NCBI GenBank assembly: GCA_046537735.1
Contig: JBKHKH010000010.1
Span: 1-26,843, forward strand
Length of the DNA: 26,843 bases
Source: JdFR-22 sp046537735
GTDB taxonomy: Archaea > Halobacteriota > Archaeoglobi > Archaeoglobales > Archaeoglobaceae
Reading direction: 5' to 3'
Shown piece by piece: positions 1 through 6,161 of this stretch. Within the stretch, counting starts at the first letter, position 1; every line of letters starts with the position of its first letter. The notes below the pieces were generated by a model, which worked only from the letters and a program-made list of their open reading frames with translations, had not been told where the DNA came from and did no database searches. The position numbers and the translations under genes were made by a program.

Positions 1-123
1 CTTAAGATCTAGTTTCGCCATTATCCCAGTATTTATTCTAGCAACCCCCCTCCCCACATCACGATAATAAGCTTCCTTAACTATCAAATCGATTTCTTCA
101 GACAACAAAAACACCCCCAACAT
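1..123 (-). CDS. Cdc48/VAT-family AAA+ ATPase, N-terminal fragment
   Basis: Only the first 35-41 codons are in the window; the gene runs off the left edge. The translation contains KEAYYRDVGRGVARIN and then IMAKLDL, which matches the start of the double-psi barrel in the N domain of archaeal Cdc48/VAT (family pattern: EA..RDVGRG.ARID...M..L). Cdc48/VAT is a hexameric cytoplasmic unfoldase that pulls substrate proteins apart and can feed the proteasome. The start is uncertain. The first in-frame ATG is at 123, but a TTG at 105 lies six bases after GGGGGTG and gives the more typical start MSEEIDL. It lies 22-40 bases after the small membrane-protein gene at 146-367 on the same strand, so the two may share a transcript. 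The ATPase modules cannot be seen. Confidence 0.75.
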   Translation of the reverse strand, partial: MLGVFLLSEEIDLIVKEAYYRDVGRGVARINTGIMAKLDLK

Positions 124-145
124 ACCTGACTTGTAATAACTTAAA

Positions 146-367
146 TTATTTAGAGTTCTTTAAGAGAGAATACCCAAAAAATACTAAACATATAACACCA
201 ATGATGACATAGACATAGCCAATCCACATATCATTGTTCATTGATATGTAAGTACTTCCCATCGCAAGAGTTGCCAAACCAAGAGATAACAAAGCTGTTT
301 GCATACTTACAAATTTCTGAGAGCTTTTTAGCTCTTCTAATATTCTTTCTTCCTGTTCTTTATCCAT
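146..367 (-). CDS. Small two-helix membrane protein, unknown function
   Basis: Not recognised. The protein has 73 residues: a charged N-terminus (MDKEQEERILEELKSSQKF), a hydrophobic segment at about 22-42, a short polar turn containing NNDMW, and a second hydrophobic segment at about 48-67 that ends in a lysine-rich tail. It is most likely a small membrane hairpin protein. The ATG is supported by AAGGTGG about seven bases upstream. It sits between another membrane protein (419-874) and the cdc48-type gene, all on the minus strand with small gaps, so co-transcription is plausible. The surrounding DNA is AT-rich compared with the housekeeping genes further right. That the reading frame is real is likely; function is unknown. 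Confidence 0.6.
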   Translation of the reverse strand: MDKEQEERILEELKSSQKFVSMQTALLSLGLATLAMGSTYISMNNDMWIGYVYVIIGVICLVFFGYSLLKNSK

Positions 368-418
368 TCACAACCACCTTTTTTACTTCAATCGGTTCCT
401 AAGATTTAGCTTGAAATA

Positions 419-874
419 TTAACCAACATCTACGTATACGAATGGACGTCTTCGCACAGACCTAAACTCAGAGAATATTCCAATAATAATAATACAGAGA
501 CCTCCTATAGGCATTAAACCAAATGTGTATATTGTAGTACCAGTACTATATGTTGCCATCATCACAGAGAAAGAAGTAATAAACAATATTCCTCCTCCTA
601 TAAAGAACAGCACCACACCAAGTACTCTCAGACCCCAACAGTTTAAATCAGAACGCAGATTAATTCTATCTATTCTCTTTATTGATAGCCAAGTACCTTT
701 ACCCAATAACACAATACCAAGTAAGAGAGCAAGAACATCAAAGTATACAAGCGTATCTGGGTTAGACTCTGGAACAATAAACATTAAAACCACTAATATG
801 ATAAAAACAGACAACAAGACATAATCAACACGTCTTTTCCTCTTGGAACGTTTTGAATAGTATCTTTTTACCAT
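419..874 (-). CDS. Four-helix membrane protein, unknown function
   Basis: Not recognised. The protein has 151 residues. A very basic N-terminus (MVKRYYSKRSKRKRRVDY) is followed by about four hydrophobic segments, near residues 17-35, 43-62, 83-103 and 114-135, and a basic C-terminal tail containing RSVRRR. By the positive-inside rule both ends should face the cytoplasm. The start ATG at 874 follows GAGGGG at a suitable distance, and a TATA-like TTTATAAG lies about 17-25 bases further up. The next gene on the same strand (146-367) begins about 50 bases downstream. The open frame on the opposite strand at 525-824 is low-complexity and is treated as a shadow. Function cannot be inferred. Confidence 0.6.
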   Translation of the reverse strand: MVKRYYSKRSKRKRRVDYVLLSVFIILVVLMFIVPESNPDTLVYFDVLALLLGIVLLGKGTWLSIKRIDRINLRSDLNCWGLRVLGVVLFFIGGGILFITSFSVMMATYSTGTTIYTFGLMPIGGLCIIIIGIFSEFRSVRRRPFVYVDVG

Positions 875-1100
875 AATAACCCCTCAACCGCTTATAAAAT
901 TAATTAAAATATATCTTACTTAATCTTTACGATTTTACTTTCACCACACCCGCCAACTATATCTTACATGAATACTTAATCAGTTTACCTACCTGACCCG
1001 TCGGTCACTTAATGTGGTGGAGCAAAACTCCATCACTGTCTATTTTATTTTTATTCAACCAATTAGAAACATCTTTTGTATAATTATAGATTGATTTTGA
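875..1100. other. Intergenic stretch with two hairpins and a T-rich tail
   Basis: The gap holds two adjacent inverted repeats. The first is TGACC (994-998) and GGTCA (1003-1007) with a CGTC loop. The second is GTGGTGGAG (1014-1022) and CTCCATCAC (1028-1036) with a CAAAA loop and one G-T pair. A T-rich run follows at about 1037-1054. The block is more GC-rich than its surroundings. On the plus strand it looks like a hairpin terminator or the 3' end of a short RNA, but no plus-strand gene precedes it. On the minus strand it would lie downstream of the gene at 1101-1616. Which strand is used cannot be decided from sequence. Confidence 0.35.
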
Positions 1101-1616
1101 TTAAGATGTTTTAACCTCTATTTTGTCATCTTCTGGATAGTAAGCCATTTCCACTGTTAGACCAGGTTCAAACAAATTATTTGATTCTATCTCTATTTTT
1201 GTAGGATTACAATCATGAAACGATATTGTCGCATCATTATTTGGTTTTAGGGTTATCTCCTTCGTTCTATCTGATTCTGGACAATTACTATTAGCTTTTG
1301 CAATAACTTTAATAGGATATTTAGAGAAGCTAGTTACCTTAATAACAGTTTTTTCTTCCTTCACTAACTCAAATAGCTCTGGAAAGACGTTTGGGTTTTT
1401 TTCAAGCGTTAGTAACTTACTTTGTTTAATGGAGATCTGGGCTTGAACAAACAAAATAACAATTACCATCACAGTTCCCGTTAGAAATAATACTAATTCT
1501 TTCGTCTCTGTAAAAATAATAGGGGATAATGCTACTAGTACAAACAAAGCAACTATAATAATCTGAATTACATCAAGTTGTTTTAATTCTTTTATCATCT
1601 CGTATTTTTTCTTCAC
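1101..1616 (-). CDS. Membrane-anchored protein with a beta-rich outer domain, unknown
   Basis: Not recognised. The protein has 171 residues. Two hydrophobic segments at about 16-34 and 41-59 form a membrane hairpin. They are followed by a soluble domain rich in alternating polar and hydrophobic residues, including KTVIKVTSFSKYPIKVIAKA, with two cysteines (C113 and C136 approximately). This resembles a small beta-sandwich anchored by its N-terminus. The track start is a GTG at 1616; an ATG seven codons in (MIKELKQLD) is an alternative. Upstream lie a perfect palindrome ATTAACGTTAAT (1644-1655) and an AT-rich TATA-like run (1655-1664). The AT-rich composition matches the neighbouring unknown genes, suggesting an accessory segment. 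Confidence 0.55.
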   Translation of the reverse strand: MKKKYEMIKELKQLDVIQIIIVALFVLVALSPIIFTETKELVLFLTGTVMVIVILFVQAQISIKQSKLLTLEKNPNVFPELFELVKEEKTVIKVTSFSKYPIKVIAKANSNCPESDRTKEITLKPNNDATISFHDCNPTKIEIESNNLFEPGLTVEMAYYPEDDKIEVKTS

Positions 1617-1918
1617 TATGATACTTAAGTCTTAGTCTTAATTATTAACGTTAATTTAAATTTAAAGAGGTGTTGAGCGGAGTGAGACATCTCGTTTTGA
1701 TGGTCGAGCCTTCTGAATGTCCTGCATAAACGAATAATTAAATGATTGAAATTTATTAAACACTATTTTTATTGGTCTTGTTTACTCTTTAATCCTCCAA
1801 ATTTTCTCTGATAAGGTATCAAAACCATATAAATAGTATTTTACTTATAATATTAAAAGAAAAGTATTAAGAAGAGAGGATATTTAATATATTTAAAGCC
1901 TTAAAGGAGGTGAAACTT
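1617..1918. other. 302-base non-coding stretch with promoter elements
   Basis: No gene is supported here. It contains the palindrome ATTAACGTTAAT at 1644-1655 beside the AT-rich promoter of the minus-strand gene. At 1665-1730 there is a locally GC-richer patch with GAGGTG followed by a short frame, TTG AGC GGA..., ending at a TAA after about 19 codons. A classical TATA box, ATATAAATAG, lies at 1827-1836, with a second AT-rich box around 1881-1896, for the plus-strand gene at 1919. The short frame could be a decayed gene start; nothing marks it as a working gene. Confidence 0.5.
1827..1836 (+). promoter_or_regulatory. TATA box for the gene at 1919
   Basis: ATATAAATAG matches the archaeal TATA-box consensus. 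If used, transcription would begin around 1860 and leave a leader of about 60 bases that contains the strong ribosome binding site at 1904-1912. A second AT-rich site at 1881-1896 would give a much shorter leader. Confidence 0.45.
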
Positions 1919-2365
1919 ATGGGTGTGGGAAATGAAGAGACTACAGAGAAGTCAGACGCAGATTACATTATAGAGAAGTTGGTCGAGCTTGAGGACATTG
2001 ATACGTTAAGGAGTATCATAGACATAGCTACTGGTCGAGTGGATGAGCTTGTTAAGCAGAGAGCTAAACCGATTACTAAGACTGGTTTCCGTCAGATTTG
2101 GTTGAAAGCACCAGAGGACGCTAAAAACCTGATTAACCAAATAAATAAGAGTGGTGGCGAAGCCAATAAGGACCAGTTGATAGTGGATAACCCCGATTGG
2201 AGCCGAATGAAGGTATCAGGCATGATTGGTGCCATAAATCGACAGGCAAGAAAAATGAGCTTTGAGGACTTCTTAACCAGCACTGACGCCAAAAACGAGC
2301 TTGGAACCTGGACTATCAAGTATACCCTTAACCCGAAAGTCTTGGAATACCTGAAGAAGGAGTAA
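1919..2365 (+). CDS. Small putative winged-helix protein, unknown function
   Basis: Not recognised as a named family. I choose the ATG at 1919 because AAAGGAGGTG (1903-1912) lies about eight bases before it; the in-frame GTG at 1910 is part of that site. The protein has 148 residues with an acidic first half (about 1-55) predicted helical. The second half, from about residue 70, reads as helix-helix followed by a wing-like strand pair (GTWTIKYTLNPKVLEYLKK). That pattern, with DWSRMKVSGMIGAINRQARKM as a possible recognition helix, resembles a winged helix-turn-helix. A DNA-binding or effector role is inference only. It is single, with its own TATA box and a terminator hairpin over the stop codon. 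Confidence 0.6.
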   Translation: MGVGNEETTEKSDADYIIEKLVELEDIDTLRSIIDIATGRVDELVKQRAKPITKTGFRQIWLKAPEDAKNLINQINKSGGEANKDQLIVDNPDWSRMKVSGMIGAINRQARKMSFEDFLTSTDAKNELGTWTIKYTLNPKVLEYLKKE

Positions 2366-2396
2366 TAACTCCTCTATTTTTTATTATATTTTTTAA
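2358..2396 (+). terminator. Hairpin plus T-tract terminator overlapping the stop codon
   Basis: AGGAG (2358-2362), a TAATAA loop (2363-2368) and CTCCT (2369-2373) form a five-pair stem, followed by two T6 runs (2377-2382 and 2389-2394). The loop contains the TAA stop of the gene at 1919-2365. It looks like a bacterial-style intrinsic terminator; archaeal polymerase mainly needs the T-tract. Confidence 0.55.
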
Positions 2397-2730
2397 AGTC
2401 CTTCAGGCAAATTTTGGACGTGAGGATATATAATCTGAGGTATCAACCATAAAGTTCCTTGTGTGCCTTCTTGTGTTAAAGTTGAAAAGTAAATTACGGT
2501 CATACTTGTTTTTCTGTGAAGCAAGTAAACCTTACGCCCCTAAGCTTTAGTTTGTGTGTCGTTATATTAAATCCCACAGCCAGATAGCAGGTTTATTATT
2601 TAAAATAGAAAGTCATATCCATCTTAAATCTTACATTATTATAAAAAGGAGGTGATAAAGTGACTTAAAATCCGATAATTCTACCTGCACTAAAAAAATA
2701 AAATTATTTACCTGAAGTTCAGGTGAGAGT
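2397..2730. other. Non-coding stretch with an orphan ribosome binding site
   Basis: No gene is supported. A near-perfect Shine-Dalgarno sequence, AAAGGAGGTGAT, is present at 2645-2656, but the only start after it (GTG at 2660) meets a stop after two codons, GTG ACT TAA. At 2710-2724 there is a perfect palindrome, ACCTGAAGTTCAGGT, whose right arm is the ribosome binding site of the next gene. The rest, about 2397-2640, is unremarkable AT-rich sequence with short TTGTGTG repeats near 2460 and 2550. Confidence 0.5.
2710..2724 (+). promoter_or_regulatory. Palindrome covering the ribosome binding site of the XTPase gene
   Basis: ACCTGAA-G-TTCAGGT is a perfect inverted repeat. Its right half supplies AGGTGAG, the ribosome binding site for the ATG at 2731. 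In RNA it could fold as a six-pair hairpin with an AGT loop and hide that site; in DNA it could be an operator. The symmetry is seen; the role is inferred. Confidence 0.4.
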
Positions 2731-3282
2731 ATGAAAGTGCTGTTCATAACATCAAATGAGGGTAAGTTTAGGGAAGTGCGAGAGATGGGTGAAAAATACG
2801 GGATAGACATCGAATGGCACCAGGAGGAGTATCTTGAGCCTCAAGGAAGCAATTTAAAGCAGATAGCCACGGCGAGTGCCGGATCGCTCACCGAGAAACT
2901 TGGTAAGCCATTCATCATCGAGGACAGCGGGCTATTTATAGAAGGGCTCAAAGGTTTTCCCGGACCGTATTCTTCTTACGTCTACAAGACCATAGGGAAC
3001 GAAGGCATAACCAAACTGGTAAAGGATATCGATAACAGAAATGCCTACTTCCTGGCCGTGGTGGCCTATTTCGATGGAGAGAGCATCCACACCTTCAAAG
3101 GAAGAGTGGATGGAGAGATCACTTCCCACATAAGAGGAGAGAAAGGCTTCGGTTTTGACCCCGTATTCCTCTACGGAGACAGGACTTTTGCAGAAATGAG
3201 CAGCGAGGAGAAAAATGAGGTGTCCCACAGAAGGAACGCCTTCGAGAACTTCTTCAAATGGCTGAGCAAAGGTAAGAGTTGA
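2731..3282 (+). CDS. XTP/dITP diphosphatase (Ham1/RdgB family)
   Basis: This enzyme hydrolyses non-canonical purine triphosphates (dITP, ITP, XTP) to the monophosphate and pyrophosphate, keeping deaminated bases out of DNA and RNA in the cytoplasm. The 183 residues match the family length. Visible motifs are the nucleotide-binding TSNEGKF at 7-13 (Lys12), DSGLFI at 65-70 with the conserved catalytic Asp65, GFPGPYSSY at 75-83, GFGFDPVF at 139-146, and SHRRNA at 165-170 for base recognition. The ATG at 2731 follows AGGTGAG directly. The gene stands alone, with an A/T-rich tail (ATTATTTTTAG) after the stop as a likely terminator. Its composition is richer in GC than the AT-rich genes on either side, so it looks like a resident gene among acquired ones. 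Confidence 0.93.
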   Translation: MKVLFITSNEGKFREVREMGEKYGIDIEWHQEEYLEPQGSNLKQIATASAGSLTEKLGKPFIIEDSGLFIEGLKGFPGPYSSYVYKTIGNEGITKLVKDIDNRNAYFLAVVAYFDGESIHTFKGRVDGEITSHIRGEKGFGFDPVFLYGDRTFAEMSSEEKNEVSHRRNAFENFFKWLSKGKS

Positions 3283-3312
3283 GAAAAAATTATTTTTAGG
3301 TTGGAATAACAA

Positions 3313-3341
3313 TTACATAAAATTTAAATTTAATCATGTAA
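3313..3341. promoter_or_regulatory. TATA box framed by an inverted repeat
   Basis: TTACAT (3313-3318) and ATGTAA (3336-3341) form an inverted repeat around the AT-rich box AATTTAAATT (3321-3330). The box is about 24 bases before the ATG at 3354, so the message is probably nearly leaderless. A dimeric repressor bound to the arms would cover the TATA box. Confidence 0.35.
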
Positions 3342-3353
3342 TGTAACAACTCG

Positions 3354-4370
3354 ATGTTTCCTGAAAACATAGTAGCGTCTGATGCAACGAAAAATGACCG
3401 TGGAAATTTCTTTAACTTAATCGGAGTGGCAATTGAATTCAACAACTATTCAAAATTCAGAGAAAAATATTTTGACGCAGTAAATGACATATCAGAAAAA
3501 TATGACGTTTTCCTGCCCAAAATAGTAAAGGCAAAAGACGTTTTGAATTACGTCCCCTCTTTTGACATAAGAGATTGTATCAAAGAGCTGGTAACTGAAC
3601 TATTAAATCTAGAATATATTTCCAAAATACAAGTGACTGAAACTTTTATTGACGGTGAAATAGAAATGTGGTACCAGGGTTCTTTACAAAAGGTTCCAGC
3701 ATCTCAATTTATTAGAAATGAGTTATCTCAAACCTATTCTTTAGTTCCAATATGGAAGTATATTTTAAATTGCGACGCCGACATTAAAACTTCTTTTGCC
3801 ATAGATAACGTAACAGGTAGAATAAACAAACTATGGAAGACTATAGGCAAAACAGCAGAGGTACTTAATCTTGTGCCTTATGGAGATCAAACTCACCCTT
3901 GCATTTCTCTTTGTGATCTATTGTGTGACTATATCAAAAGAGAGATATTTCCACAAAAAGCTGCTGAAATCCGAGAACATTTAAGAGATAACTTTGATGT
4001 CCACATAAAATCTGATCCTGTGGGAAATCACGATGTTGACTCAATGACTCCAAGGTATCCTTACCCAATTCGGTCCGAGAACCATTTTCCACATCCCATT
4101 GTATTTATCAAAAGTAAAGAAATTAGAGATAGAACTGTTCTGGGGCAAAGTGAGTTATTTAAGAGAGCACTACAATATGCAGAGAAGAAAGGAGGGTGCG
4201 TTACTCTCCCAGATATCGTAAATCACCAGAAAATACTACAAAAAGGCGATATAGTAATTTGTACTGACAAAGAGTCATACAGAGAAATGAGCAATATAAT
4301 AGCCTTAAATAAGGACAAAGGATTAGAGTTACTCAATTTAGATGAGGGTTACGAATTTTTAGAAAAATAA
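3354..4370 (+). CDS. Orphan protein, possible DUF3800/RNase H-like fold
   Basis: Not confidently recognised; 338 residues. The first 200 residues have the layout of DUF3800-type RNase H-like proteins: a strand ending in an Asp (IVASDAT, D10) before FFNLIGVAIEF, a KAKDVLNY segment near 60-66, a strand ending in Glu (IQVTETFI, E96), a strand ending in Asp (SFAIDN, D151), and a final helix HPCISLCDLLCDYIKR with D188, like the family's LQLADLIAG helix. Four acidic residues in that order could bind metals for a nuclease reaction. The last 130 residues are unassigned. There is no ribosome binding site; a TATA box about 24 bases upstream suggests a leaderless message. AT-rich composition unlike its neighbours suggests transfer. 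The fold call is inference. Confidence 0.55.
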   Translation: MFPENIVASDATKNDRGNFFNLIGVAIEFNNYSKFREKYFDAVNDISEKYDVFLPKIVKAKDVLNYVPSFDIRDCIKELVTELLNLEYISKIQVTETFIDGEIEMWYQGSLQKVPASQFIRNELSQTYSLVPIWKYILNCDADIKTSFAIDNVTGRINKLWKTIGKTAEVLNLVPYGDQTHPCISLCDLLCDYIKREIFPQKAAEIREHLRDNFDVHIKSDPVGNHDVDSMTPRYPYPIRSENHFPHPIVFIKSKEIRDRTVLGQSELFKRALQYAEKKGGCVTLPDIVNHQKILQKGDIVICTDKESYREMSNIIALNKDKGLELLNLDEGYEFLEK

Positions 4371-4401
4371 AATAAAAAAATTGGTGTTTACTACTAGATC
4401 A

Positions 4402-4467
4402 GAATCCTTCCGGATTCCAACCTCAATTTAATTTTCTAAATTATACTATTTAAAATTGTTGTTTTTT
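4402..4467 (+). terminator. Hairpin and T6 run after the orphan gene
   Basis: GAATCC (4402-4407), loop TTCC, GGATTC (4412-4417) form a perfect six-pair stem about 32 bases after the stop at 4370. A T6 run follows later at 4462-4467. The T-tract is the likelier archaeal termination signal; the hairpin is too far from it for a classical intrinsic terminator. Confidence 0.3.
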
Positions 4468-4571
4468 CCCTCCCGATAAATGGTGAAAATTAATTATAAT
4501 TACTTAGCTGGTTCATTTTTTATTTTGCAGTTTAATTCACCCAGATTACCTCAAACTGTATTATCATCTAA

Positions 4572-6020
4572 TTATTTAAGCCACTTCACCCCTGTTATTT
4601 CCGCCAGGTCCTTATTCATGGATACCAGGTCACTGGCGTTCAATTTATTCACGTCATCCTTGCCCACGGCTCTGGCGAAGTCTGTCATTTCTTCAGTGTA
4701 TACGGTTATGAAGTTGGATAGTTTCCTGATCCCTTCCTCCACGTCGAGTTGTTTCATCAGGTCGGGCTGATGAGCAGTAATCCCTGTAGGGCACAATCCA
4801 GTGTGACACACCCTGTGCTGCTCACAGTTAATGGCTATCAGGGCAGCTGTCCCGATATACACTGCATCCGCTCCCAGAGCAAGGCACTTGGTAAAATCGG
4901 CAGAAGTTCTTAGCCCTCCTCCGGCGATAATAGAAACTTTATCCTTAACCCCAATCTCCGATAAATAGTTGTATGCTCTGGGCAGGGCTGAGAGTATGGG
5001 TATCCCCATATTCTCTCTGATGTGGCAGGTTGTTGCTCCTGTCCCCCCACCAAATCCGTCGAGGGCAATATAATCAACACCCGCATCCACCAGCACCTGA
5101 ATATCTTCCTCAATGTCCCCGCACCCTATTTTAGCTCCTATGGGTCCCTCATTGATAGTGCGAAGCCATTCAACCTTCTCCTTCACCTGTTGAGGCGTAG
5201 TCATATCAGGGTGGTGTGCAGGAGAGTAAGCTGCTTCACCCTTTTTCAAGCCCCTCACCCTGGCTATATCCTCGGTCATTTTATCTGCAGGCAGATAACT
5301 ACCCTTCCCGGGATAGGCTCCCTGCCCGAACCTTATCTCTACTGCAGCTACTCTGGAGAGCATGCTGCCCTCATCAATACCGAATCTGCCCGTAGCGTAC
5401 TGGCCTATCATGTAATCAGCGGCTTCCAGCTCTTCTTCAATAATCCCTCCCTCTCCGGAGTTGAAACCCGTCTTCAGTTTAGAAGCTGTCCGGGAGATCA
5501 CCATTCTCACCTTTCTGGATACTGAACCATAACTCATTCCTGAAACAATGATCGGTGACCGCAACTTCAACGGTCTCTTTGATTTGGAGGCAATCAATAC
5601 TTCGGTGTTAACTTCATCTTCCTTGTTCAAGGGTATTCTGGCCACCTGGGCAGGAACAAAGTGCAGGTCATTAAAAGAGAAGGGTAATTTCTTTAAAGAG
5701 CCCATGGGACTTACAACGCTTTTCCCGGAGTTCGCAATATCCTTAATATCTACTATACCCTGATAAAGCTGGTCTTCCTCTTCAGACCTCTTCTTGCGCA
5801 TCACGATATTGCTCTCCCCCACAGTATCTTTGTTGCAATAATATAAGGCGGAGAGATCATTTTCAGCGTATACTTGACAATAGTTACAGATGCAACCCTT
5901 AACTTCTATCTCACAGTTGCTTTTTCCTGTGGCACAAAAAAGGATGTCCCCGCAGTTAGGATAGCTCGGACAGCCCTTGCATAAGCACTTTTTTCTATTT
6001 TCTACAGAATCCCTGACCAT
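4572..6020 (-). CDS. Glutamate synthase-type FMN protein with DUF2769 N-terminus
   Basis: The C-terminal 400 residues are the FMN-binding glutamate synthase domain (TIM barrel), which makes glutamate from 2-oxoglutarate and ammonia passed from a separate glutaminase. Visible are VSGMSYGSVS, GSGEGG-like NSGEGG, KIGCGDIEED, ALDGFGGGTGATT and AGGGLRTSADF. The 3Fe-4S motif CEQHRVCHTGLC (Cx5Cx4C) is near the end. Instead of the usual ferredoxin, the first 70 residues carry a DUF2769 cysteine cluster (CLCKGCPSYPNC...GCICNYC). No amidotransferase domain is present, so ammonia must come from a partner not in this window. I prefer the ATG at 6020, just before the cysteine cluster; a TTG at 6044 is also open. 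The exact substrate is uncertain, since such proteins are often only glutamate-synthase-related. Confidence 0.85.
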   Translation of the reverse strand: MVRDSVENRKKCLCKGCPSYPNCGDILFCATGKSNCEIEVKGCICNYCQVYAENDLSALYYCNKDTVGESNIVMRKKRSEEEDQLYQGIVDIKDIANSGKSVVSPMGSLKKLPFSFNDLHFVPAQVARIPLNKEDEVNTEVLIASKSKRPLKLRSPIIVSGMSYGSVSRKVRMVISRTASKLKTGFNSGEGGIIEEELEAADYMIGQYATGRFGIDEGSMLSRVAAVEIRFGQGAYPGKGSYLPADKMTEDIARVRGLKKGEAAYSPAHHPDMTTPQQVKEKVEWLRTINEGPIGAKIGCGDIEEDIQVLVDAGVDYIALDGFGGGTGATTCHIRENMGIPILSALPRAYNYLSEIGVKDKVSIIAGGGLRTSADFTKCLALGADAVYIGTAALIAINCEQHRVCHTGLCPTGITAHQPDLMKQLDVEEGIRKLSNFITVYTEEMTDFARAVGKDDVNKLNASDLVSMNKDLAEITGVKWLK

Positions 6021-6053
6021 AACCAAATCCCTAACCCGGCTCAATTTTTGTTT

Positions 6054-6077
6054 GATACGATTTGTATCTTATAACTC
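6054..6077 (-). promoter_or_regulatory. Promoter and inverted repeat for the glutamate synthase-like gene
   Basis: Reading the minus strand, a TATA-like TTATAAG (about 6069-6075) is followed by the inverted repeat GATAC-N5-GTATC (6054-6068), which lies between the box and the start codons at 6044 and 6020. That position is typical of an archaeal repressor site blocking polymerase. The repressor is unknown. Confidence 0.4.
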
Positions 6078-6161
6078 CTTCTAATAATAAATTCTTCTGA
6101 AGAAACATAGACACTTTCTGCGTTACGAAACACTTAAACATAAAGGTGCTTTTAAGGAAAT

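Noticed and set aside
1665..1735. Short frame ending in VEPSECPA as a possible small protein
   Set aside because: Only about 19 codons, no homologue I recognise; more likely a remnant or chance.
4480..5763. Three plus-strand frames opposite the glutamate synthase-like gene
   Set aside because: They mirror the conserved FMN domain on the other strand; no start signals.
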